A stretch of 64,000 nucleotides of DNA from an uncultured Acetatifactor sp. (GTDB taxonomy: Bacteria; Bacillota; Clostridia; Lachnospirales; Lachnospiraceae): contig CAJTPH010000007.1 of the NCBI GenBank assembly GCA_910578215.1, forward strand, positions 48,356-112,355. The letters are read 5' to 3'. Of the stretch, positions 57,554 through 64,000 are shown one piece after another (the first letter of the stretch is position 1; every line of letters begins with the position of its first letter). Made by a program: the position numbers and the translations under genes. A model generated the notes under the pieces. The model searched no databases and had not been told where the DNA came from. It saw only the letters and a list, made by a program, of their open reading frames with translations.

Positions 57554-60190
57554 ATGAAATGGAAAAAGAATGCGGCAATGCTCTCCCTGGTGCTGAGTCT
57601 GGGGCTGACGGGCTGCGGTATCGTAGATGTGGTGAACAATGAGGTTCGTGCAGATTACGAGCTCCGGGAGGAAGCCATTGTATATCCGGCTTCTTCAAAA
57701 GAAGTAAAAAAGAGCGGCGAGGTAGAGGCGACTCTGGCAAATTTTGAGCTTGCCCTGCAGAATGACTATCTGGAGCTGTATATCGGCAAGTACTATGACA
57801 TAGCGGTGTATGAAAAGACCACAGGCAGGCTTAACCTGTCCAACCGGGCATTTTATGACCTGGATGAAGCCGCGCTAAAAAGCCTGGGCGAGGAAGCAAA
57901 GAGAGTCATGCTCAGCCAGGTAGCGGTGGAGTATTACACGCCCCGTCAGACTAAGATGTCAATGGCATCCTATCCGGACGCGTATTCCCCGGATAAGAAC
58001 CAGGTTACATGGAACGTGGAGGGCGACACGCTGACCGTAAGCTACGGCATCGGAACAAGCATGGATGAATCCCCTATCGTGGAGGTTTTCACAAAGGACA
58101 CCTTTGAAGGCTATGTGGCACGGCTGGATGAACTGCTGAAGACCGGCGAAATCTCGACCTTTAACCAAAGAGACTTTGTGAATAATTACTACAAATACAC
58201 TTACGCGGAGATGACGGATGCGGATAAGGAGACCTACAAGAAGCTTTATCCCAGCATCGAGGAGCTGGAGACCATCTATGTGGTAAACGACAATCTTACC
58301 GCCAGAGTCACCAACAACATGCTGCAGGTATACACGATTCTTGGGATCGACGAATCCGTCAAGACGGCTGAGAAGGAGAAGCTGGGCGAGATTGCGGCAG
58401 GCTCAAAGCCGGCGTTTTTCCGCATTCCGGTGCGCTACAGGCTGTCCGGGGGAGACCTGCTCGTGTCCGTGGACGTGAGCTCCATTGAGGAGACAGAGGA
58501 TTACTTTATTACCAAGGTAGAGCTTTTGAAATGCTTCGGAGCCGCAAAGCCTACGGATGAGGGATATCTGTTTGTGCCGGACGGCAGCGGTTCCATCATA
58601 GAAAACAATATAATCTCCAATGCCATGAATAAGATGGATGTGCCGTTTTACGGGCAGGATCAGGCGGTTGCCCTCCTGGAGGGCACCAGCATCGCCATCA
58701 AGAATACATTCCCGGTATTCGGTATCAGGTCGGGAGACCATGCGGTTTTTGGCATTGTGGAGAACGGGGCTGCGGTAGGCGGCATGTCGGCGCAGGTGAA
58801 CAGCGCCTCCATAACCTACAACCTGGCTTATCCCTATTTTATCTATCATGTGGTGGATAACTTCGGCATTCAGGGAGTGCTGCTTGACTATTATAAAAAT
58901 ACCGCAGATGTGGATTATACCGTCAGATACCATTTCCTGAACGGGGATGAGGCGAGCTATTCCGGCATGGCGGCGTACTATCAGCAGTATCTGGTGCAGA
59001 CAGGCGCCCTTGAGAGACAGGAAGCGCAGGATACAAGCTGGGGACTGGATGTGGAGCTGCTTGGCTCCATGAAGAAGACGGTGAATGAGATCGGAATTCC
59101 CATCGATGTGGATTACGCGGTGACCACCTTTGAACAGGCCCAGGAGATCATGGATATTCTTCACGAGAACGGTATCAGCGATGTGGACGTGATTTACAGC
59201 GGTCTTGTAAACGGCGGCATGGAGCAGAAGGCGCTTAAGAAGGTGAAGATAGAAAAAGGGCTTGGAGGCTTAAAGGGCTATCAAAAGCTGGACTCCAGCC
59301 TCACGTCCCAGGGTGATACCCTCTATGCGGGCATGAATCCGCTGGAGATATACGAGAAGGGCAACGGCGTGTGGGGTACGGAGGACGTGTCCAAGTACCT
59401 GACCAAAAGCTCCGTGCTTGTGGGAATTACCTCCGACGATACCAACCGGGTGAGCAATTTTTCCTCCGTGGCATGGCTGGTGAATCCTCACAGGTGGGAG
59501 ACCATGACGACAGGCTTCCTGAAGGACTTTGCCAAGGTGGGCTCACAGAAGCTGTACCTTGAATCGGTGGGTGCTTACCTGAACGGGAACTACAGCGCCA
59601 AGGAGGGCGTGACCAGGCAGACGGCGCAATACCTTACCAGACAGATGCTGTCCCAAATTACGGAGGCAGGTTATGAGCTGAAGCTGGATGTGGGTAACGA
59701 CTATGTGCTGCCCTATGCAAATTCCCTGGTGAATGTGCCTACAAGCTCCAGCCATCAGAGAGTGGAAAGCTACAGCGTTCCCTTTGTGGGTATGGTGTTA
59801 AAGGGCTATATTCCCTTTACCTGCAGCAGCATCAACCAGTCTGCAAACGCGGACAAAGCGCTGCTTGAGGCGATAGAGAGCGGGGCTGGACTGAATTATC
59901 TGCTCATTTATGATAATCAGCTGAACCTGATCGACACAAATTATGAAGATCTTTTCTCTGTCAACTACACAACGCAGATAGAGAGGATTTTGGAGGATTA
60001 CAAGAATCTCAATGCCAAAATCGGGCATCTGCAGAATGCAAGGATTGTGGGGCATGAGCATCTCACAGAGGACGTAAACTGCGTCACCTATGAGGACGGT
60101 ACAAAGATTTATGTCAACTATGGCAATGAGAGCAGCAGGGTTCCCGAAGGAACCGTGGAGCCGCTTTCGTGGCTGGTTGTGGGAAGGTAG
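57554..60190 (+). CDS. DUF5696-type lipoprotein, possible cryptic glycosidase
   Basis: An 878-residue lipoprotein with the lipobox LGLTGC (Cys21). The N-terminal ~400 residues look like beta-rich domains (VTWNVEGDTLTVSYGIG; FRIPVRYRLSGGDLLVSVDVSSIEETEDYFI). A TIM-barrel-like part follows at about 510-800: PIDVDYAVTTFEQAQEIMDILHENGISDVDV, GGLKGYQKL, KLYLESVGAYLNGNY and ELKLDVGNDYVLPYANSLVNVP. A short beta tail, VNCVTYEDGTKIYVNYGN, ends it as in many glycosidases. Acidic residues in YLESVG and LKLDVGND are catalytic candidates. I assign the DUF by memory of its neighbourhood. ATG 57554 is right, with GGAGGG upstream; the frame stays open upstream only as a shadow of the YIP1 gene. Confidence 0.8.
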   Translation: MKWKKNAAMLSLVLSLGLTGCGIVDVVNNEVRADYELREEAIVYPASSKEVKKSGEVEATLANFELALQNDYLELYIGKYYDIAVYEKTTGRLNLSNRAFYDLDEAALKSLGEEAKRVMLSQVAVEYYTPRQTKMSMASYPDAYSPDKNQVTWNVEGDTLTVSYGIGTSMDESPIVEVFTKDTFEGYVARLDELLKTGEISTFNQRDFVNNYYKYTYAEMTDADKETYKKLYPSIEELETIYVVNDNLTARVTNNMLQVYTILGIDESVKTAEKEKLGEIAAGSKPAFFRIPVRYRLSGGDLLVSVDVSSIEETEDYFITKVELLKCFGAAKPTDEGYLFVPDGSGSIIENNIISNAMNKMDVPFYGQDQAVALLEGTSIAIKNTFPVFGIRSGDHAVFGIVENGAAVGGMSAQVNSASITYNLAYPYFIYHVVDNFGIQGVLLDYYKNTADVDYTVRYHFLNGDEASYSGMAAYYQQYLVQTGALERQEAQDTSWGLDVELLGSMKKTVNEIGIPIDVDYAVTTFEQAQEIMDILHENGISDVDVIYSGLVNGGMEQKALKKVKIEKGLGGLKGYQKLDSSLTSQGDTLYAGMNPLEIYEKGNGVWGTEDVSKYLTKSSVLVGITSDDTNRVSNFSSVAWLVNPHRWETMTTGFLKDFAKVGSQKLYLESVGAYLNGNYSAKEGVTRQTAQYLTRQMLSQITEAGYELKLDVGNDYVLPYANSLVNVPTSSSHQRVESYSVPFVGMVLKGYIPFTCSSINQSANADKALLEAIESGAGLNYLLIYDNQLNLIDTNYEDLFSVNYTTQIERILEDYKNLNAKIGHLQNARIVGHEHLTEDVNCVTYEDGTKIYVNYGNESSRVPEGTVEPLSWLVVGR

Positions 60191-60201
60191 GTGATGCGGC
60201 T

Positions 60202-61152
60202 ATGGCAAAAGGACAAAAAATAAAAGGGGCAGATAAGAAAAAGGGCATGCTGCTCTCCGAAAAGAAAAACATGGCGGGCTATGTGTTTATTCTGCCCGTG
60301 GTTTTAGGAATGGTATTTATCTTCCTTCCGGCGCTGGTCAATTCCCTGATATATGCCTTTCACAATGTAACCATCGATTTTGGCGGCGTCAAGATGGAGC
60401 CCGTGGGAATACAGAATTTCAAGGATGCCTTTTTCACGGACGCGAACTTCATTCCGGTGTTCCTAAGCGGAATCCGCGGTATGTTCTTTGACTCGGTGGT
60501 CATTATCCTGTTCAGCTTCTTCATGTCCAATGTGCTGAACCAGAAGTTTAAGGGCAGAGGTATCTGCCGTGTGATCTTCTTCCTGCCGGTTGTGCTTTCC
60601 GTGGGTATTGTGGCTGAGATGGAGAATGCCAACGAGATGTTCAACGCAATGAACGGCTCCCTGGAGGAGGCTTCTGCAACGGGCACCTTTGACCAGATCG
60701 GCTTATCAACTTTGTTTAATGTGGCGGGGCTTCTTCAGCTCATGGGTCTGCCGCCCAGCATGACCAATATGATCGGCTCCGTGCTGACCAATATGTACGG
60801 GATACTCAACGCTTCGGGCGTACAGATACTGATATTCCTAAGTGCGCTGCAGTCCATCAGCCCTTCGGTATTCGAGGCGGCAAAGATGGAGGGCGCTACC
60901 AAATGGGAGGAGTTCTGGAAGATTACCTTTCCCATGCTGACCCCTTCCCTGCTGGTATGCGTGGTCTATACCGTGATATCGACCTTTACCAATCCGGTCT
61001 ACGGCATTATGGACTACATAGAGGCCCAGGGCTTCAGCGGTTCCAAATACGGATACGCTTCGGCGCTGGCGTGGATATACTTTGTTGTGGTAATTGTTGT
61101 GCTGGGACTGGCAACCGGAATTATATCAAAGAGGGTGACATATCTTGACTAA
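60202..61152 (+). CDS. Sugar ABC transporter permease (MalF type), second importer
   Basis: A 316-residue permease with six TM helices and EAA loop SVFEAAKMEGATKWEEFWKITFPMLTPS. A roughly 45-residue extracellular stretch after TM3 (NANEMFNAMNGSLEEASATGTF) is longer than in the first importer. ATG 60202 has AGGTG 8 nt upstream and begins 11 nt after the lipoprotein gene, so the second importer continues the same operon. Confidence 0.94.
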   Translation: MAKGQKIKGADKKKGMLLSEKKNMAGYVFILPVVLGMVFIFLPALVNSLIYAFHNVTIDFGGVKMEPVGIQNFKDAFFTDANFIPVFLSGIRGMFFDSVVIILFSFFMSNVLNQKFKGRGICRVIFFLPVVLSVGIVAEMENANEMFNAMNGSLEEASATGTFDQIGLSTLFNVAGLLQLMGLPPSMTNMIGSVLTNMYGILNASGVQILIFLSALQSISPSVFEAAKMEGATKWEEFWKITFPMLTPSLLVCVVYTVISTFTNPVYGIMDYIEAQGFSGSKYGYASALAWIYFVVVIVVLGLATGIISKRVTYLD

Positions 61153-62071
61153 GACAAAGACGAAAATCAAAAAAGAATTTAATTTTAAGAGATGGGCGAG
61201 GAAGTGGTTTTCTCTCCACGGAATGATGAGCATTGGCTGGAAAATCGTGCGCGCCATCATCCTCATTGGCTGCTGCTATACCATTATCTATCCGTTTTTG
61301 CTGAAAATGATAGATTCCTTCAAGAGCTTTGAGGATTATCTGGACCCTGCGGTGCAGTACATTCCCAAGTACTTTACCCTGACAAATATTAAAAACGTGC
61401 TGACTCAGCTTGAATGGCAGAAATCCTTTCCCATTACCTTCCTGTACTCGGCGCTTATCGCGGGGCTGCAGGTGCTTGTCTGCGGACTTGCGGGATACGG
61501 CTTCGGCAGGTTTAAGTTCCGGGGAAGCAAGGTGTTATTTGCGCTGGTGATGATGGAGCTTCTGGTTCCGCCCCAGACGCTGATAATTCCCCTGTTCCTG
61601 AAATTCCGGTTCTTCTACGGAGGACTCAATCTCATAAACACGGGCTGGCCCTTTATTATCATGGCTATGACGGGGCTGGGTATCCGCAACGGGCTGTATA
61701 TCTTCATGTTCCGCCAGACCTTCAGAAATATGCCCAAGGAGCTGGAGGAAGCAGCGCTTATCGACGGGTGCAGCGCCTTTAAGACATTCTTCAGGGTTAT
61801 GCTGCCCAACTCCATATCCATGATGGTGACGGTATTCCTGATCTCCTTTGCATGGCAGTGGACGGATACCAACTTTACCCAGCGTTTCCAGAGGGGAACC
61901 AGCCTTCTGGCAAACATGATCAGCGCCGTGGACGGCGGCGAGGAGGAGGTCATGGTGCTGCAGTACAACAATACCGCGGCGGTTCTCTGTGTCCTGCCTA
62001 TTATGCTGGTGTACCTGATCGGGCAGAGGTTCTTTATTCAGGGTGTGGAGAGGTCCGGTATCACGGGCTGA
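61145..62071 (+). CDS. Sugar ABC transporter permease (MalG type), second importer
   Basis: A 308-residue permease with six TM helices and EAA loop LEEAALIDGCSAFKTFFRVMLPNS. The start is a TTG overlapping the previous stop by 8 nt, with GAGGGTGA about 6 nt upstream. It shares little obvious sequence with the first MalG-type protein here, so the two importers probably differ in cargo. After its stop a 206-nt gap leads to the binding protein. Confidence 0.94.
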   Translation: MTKTKTKIKKEFNFKRWARKWFSLHGMMSIGWKIVRAIILIGCCYTIIYPFLLKMIDSFKSFEDYLDPAVQYIPKYFTLTNIKNVLTQLEWQKSFPITFLYSALIAGLQVLVCGLAGYGFGRFKFRGSKVLFALVMMELLVPPQTLIIPLFLKFRFFYGGLNLINTGWPFIIMAMTGLGIRNGLYIFMFRQTFRNMPKELEEAALIDGCSAFKTFFRVMLPNSISMMVTVFLISFAWQWTDTNFTQRFQRGTSLLANMISAVDGGEEEVMVLQYNNTAAVLCVLPIMLVYLIGQRFFIQGVERSGITG

Positions 62072-62090
62072 AGCCTGGCCGGCACTTGCT

Positions 62091-62120
62091 TTGCTCTGTG
62101 GATTATGGTAAAATTATATA
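62091..62120 (+). promoter_or_regulatory. Putative internal promoter before the second binding protein
   Basis: TTGCTC and TATATA are 18 nt apart. The following leader has a GC-rich segment (CCGGG...CCCCGG, about 62153-62181) able to fold. It may boost or stabilise the message for the abundant binding protein. Confidence 0.4.
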
Positions 62121-62277
62121 AGGTAAAATGCAGGGTGACAGGGCGTTTTGGGCCGGGTCTGGGGAGGAGATCCGCCCCGGGGTTAAAACCTTGTTAAGAA
62201 AGGCCGTGTCTGTAAAAGCCTGTGTTTTATATAGAGTTGCAACAAACAACTTTTAAGCTTTTTGAAAGGAGAAAAAA

Positions 62278-63822
62278 ATGAAAAGAAAAGTTTTATCTGT
62301 TTTGCTGGCGTCTGCAATGGTATTCTCCATAGCGGCATGCGGCAATGAACCTGCGACCGGAAATAACGCAACGCCTGCTCCATCGCAGGGCAATACTGCC
62401 CCCCCCGACACTGAGGCAACGCCTGCACCTACCGAGGTAGCCAAGTCCGAGGGAGAGCTCCTGGCGGAGCAGTACAATGGATTTGTTGAGACGCCCATGG
62501 ATCTGAACGGACGCGTCATCAGGATCGCATGCTCTGTGGACTGGAAATATGAGCGTAAGTATGACGAGAATGGCAAGGAGATTACCGCAGACAAGGACCG
62601 TGCAGTCATCGATATCCTCGATCAGATTGAGAAGGATTACAACTGTACGATTGAAGCAACCAAGATAAAGAGTAAGGATGTCGTAAACAAGCTCAACGAT
62701 GACATGCTGGCCGGAGAGGTGTATTATGATATCATTGACCAGGGCGTATCCGATACCTATATCGATAAGATCCTGTCACAGAATCTGGCTATGGATCTGA
62801 ATGATCCCCGCATCAAGGATATTATCAAGGTGGATACCAATCCCTGGAAGCCCCAGTCTGATTACGGTATTTACAACGGCGTACAGTACGGCGTAAACTT
62901 TGTTACACAGAACAGCTCCAACGACCTGCGTAACGCGCTTCTCTTTAATATCGACCTTGCGGAAGAATATAAGCTCGGCGATATTTACGGAATGGTTAAG
63001 GACGGCACCTGGACATGGGAGACCTTCGAGCAGATGTGCGAAAAGATCAAGACAGAGTCCGGCGGCACGGTAGTTCCCTGCAGCTACGGGAAAGAGAATC
63101 TGCTTTTCCCTATGGTAATGTCAGCCAACGGCGCTGCTACCGGAAGACGTGATGCAGACGGCAAGATGCAGTTTACCGCGCTGGAGGACTCTGCCCTGCA
63201 GGCGGCTAACTGGATATATAAGCTGCGTCAGGACGGATATATGGCGCTCAATGACGGCAAAGCAGCGGCAGGAAGCATCGGTATTGAGAAGTCAAAGAAT
63301 TCCGCAAAGGCGGAGAAATTCTTTGAGGACGGCGCCTGCGTGTTCTATTTTGACTTCTATGGCGACCTGCAGAAGCTTACAGGCAATTCCTCCACACCCA
63401 TAGAGACCAAATATACCTTTGGACTGCTTCCCTGCCCTCTGGGACCTGAGGCTGTAAAGGCAGGGGATAAGTGCCACGGCGTTACCTATTCCGTGGATCT
63501 GCAGATGATCGTAAACGGCACAAAGAACCCCGAGGAGGTTGCGGCTGTCCTGGTGGCAATTGCAAACCGTACCAGCAAGAGCCCTGAGAATGTCTATGAG
63601 ACCGAGACAGAGCTTACCCTGCAGGATGAGGGCTCCGTGGAAATGCTCAAGCTCATGTATGAGGATATGAGATCCGATTATTCCAGAGCTTACTGCAAGA
63701 TCGGCATCGGCGGCGCATGTAACAAGATTTTGTCTCTTGAGTCTACTCCCAAGGAGGCTTTTGAAGCAATTCAGGCGGAGACCCAGGGAATTTATGACGG
63801 AACGGTCATTAAGGACATGTAA
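62278..63822 (+). CDS. Sugar ABC transporter solute-binding lipoprotein, second importer
   Basis: A 514-residue lipoprotein. Signal peptide VLSVLLASAMVFSIAAC ends in the lipobox SIAAC (Cys21). A Thr/Pro/Ala-rich tether (about 22-55) precedes a type I sugar-binding fold (IRIACSVDWKYERKYDENG, DIIDQGVSDTYIDKIL, GTWTWETFEQMCEKIK, GACVFYFDFYGDLQKL). It delivers oligosaccharides to the two permeases just upstream. AAAGGAG lies 7 nt before the ATG. Together with the permeases it forms a complete importer except for the ATPase, presumably a shared MsiK/MsmX-type protein encoded elsewhere. Confidence 0.93.
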   Translation: MKRKVLSVLLASAMVFSIAACGNEPATGNNATPAPSQGNTAPPDTEATPAPTEVAKSEGELLAEQYNGFVETPMDLNGRVIRIACSVDWKYERKYDENGKEITADKDRAVIDILDQIEKDYNCTIEATKIKSKDVVNKLNDDMLAGEVYYDIIDQGVSDTYIDKILSQNLAMDLNDPRIKDIIKVDTNPWKPQSDYGIYNGVQYGVNFVTQNSSNDLRNALLFNIDLAEEYKLGDIYGMVKDGTWTWETFEQMCEKIKTESGGTVVPCSYGKENLLFPMVMSANGAATGRRDADGKMQFTALEDSALQAANWIYKLRQDGYMALNDGKAAAGSIGIEKSKNSAKAEKFFEDGACVFYFDFYGDLQKLTGNSSTPIETKYTFGLLPCPLGPEAVKAGDKCHGVTYSVDLQMIVNGTKNPEEVAAVLVAIANRTSKSPENVYETETELTLQDEGSVEMLKLMYEDMRSDYSRAYCKIGIGGACNKILSLESTPKEAFEAIQAETQGIYDGTVIKDM

Positions 63823-63879
63823 GCCCGGAGCGGTTCAAGTGCGAAGGATATAAAATAACATAAGGATTTGCATGATAAA

Positions 63880-63913
63880 GGGGCTCCCCAGTGTACCTGC
63901 AGGGGAGCCCTTT
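63880..63913 (+). terminator. Intrinsic terminator of the ABC locus
   Basis: GGGGCTCCCC/GGGGAGCCC stem with a 12-base loop and TTT, 58 nt after the last stop. Beyond it, AAATCTGC-CAA-GCAGATTT (about 63958-63976) is a second small inverted repeat. Confidence 0.75.
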
Positions 63914-64000
63914 CACTCAAGAATCCAGCCGCTGCGCGTCTGCCGCGCTGCGCGCTTAAAATCTGCCAAGCAGATTTGATTCTTTCGTTACCATATCAGG

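Noticed and set aside
63914..64000. Short minus-strand reading frame at the right edge
   Set aside because: Only about a dozen codons with a stop inside a small inverted repeat. It may be the end of a gene beyond the window, but there is too little to call.
1..64000. tRNA, rRNA or CRISPR loci
   Set aside because: No cloverleaf-like segment, rRNA sequence or regularly spaced direct repeat was seen in the intergenic regions on either strand.

Overview
The window looks like chromosomal DNA from a gut-type Lachnospiraceae bacterium (Clostridia; a relative of Eisenbergiella, Blautia or Hungatella is my guess). The reasons are moderately GC-rich coding DNA with AT-rich intergenic regions, strong AGGAGG ribosome-binding sites, frequent TTG/GTG starts, Firmicutes-type sigma-A promoters, a multi-subunit 2-oxoacid:ferredoxin oxidoreductase, and a very large plant-polysaccharide inventory. 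No phage, IS element, CRISPR array, rRNA or tRNA gene was seen.

Layout. 0-5.4 kb: the end of an exonuclease III gene, a small zinc-ribbon protein, a tRNA-dihydrouridine synthase and Xre regulator on the minus strand, a RecQ lacking the winged-helix domain, a probable 6S RNA, and an Rpn/PD-(D/E)XK nuclease. 5.4-9.9 kb: a consensus promoter and T-box-like leader, then a four-subunit 2-oxoacid:ferredoxin oxidoreductase operon ending in truA. 9.9-14.1 kb: an AraC-GGDEF fusion overlapping a shortened HAD gene, an ECF sigma factor with a large C-terminal extension, and a PfkB sugar kinase. 14.3-19.5 kb: a GH2 beta-glucuronidase-like enzyme, carbamate kinase (minus) and a GH42 beta-galactosidase. 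19.5-22.7 kb: aroA (minus) divergent from a cysK-Rrf2 pair with a palindromic operator. 22.8-28.4 kb: a secreted repeat protein and a membrane-anchored pectate lyase. 28.5-30.6 kb: adk-map-KOW-infA, a fragment of the ribosomal spc/alpha operon in a foreign context. 30.7-35 kb: a MarR regulator with a perfect palindrome inside its promoter, an Eis-like acetyltransferase, AhpC and a domain-permuted AhpF. 35-42.6 kb: a FIST protein with a small partner (minus), a GH51 arabinofuranosidase, and the MoxR-DUF58-transglutaminase trio. 42.6-50.4 kb: a cytoplasmic rhamnogalacturonan lyase (PL4, minus), an AraC regulator, GH95 and a GH65-like (alpha/alpha)6-barrel enzyme. 50.5-63.9 kb: two sugar ABC importers without ATPases flanking a module of NHL/TPR membrane protein, YIP1 protein and DUF5696 lipoprotein.

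How the genes may work together. Surface pectate lyase and its repeat-protein partner open pectin. The ABC importers bring in oligosaccharides, probably using an ATPase encoded elsewhere. Cytoplasmic PL4, GH95, GH65-like, GH51, GH42 and GH2 enzymes then trim rhamnogalacturonan I and its arabinan, galactan, fucose/galactose and uronic-acid decorations. The AraC regulator beside PL4 is the likely switch. The least understood part is the 50.5-63.9 kb locus, with its TM-anchored ~980-residue binding protein and the NHL-TPR / YIP1 / DUF5696 trio between two transporters.
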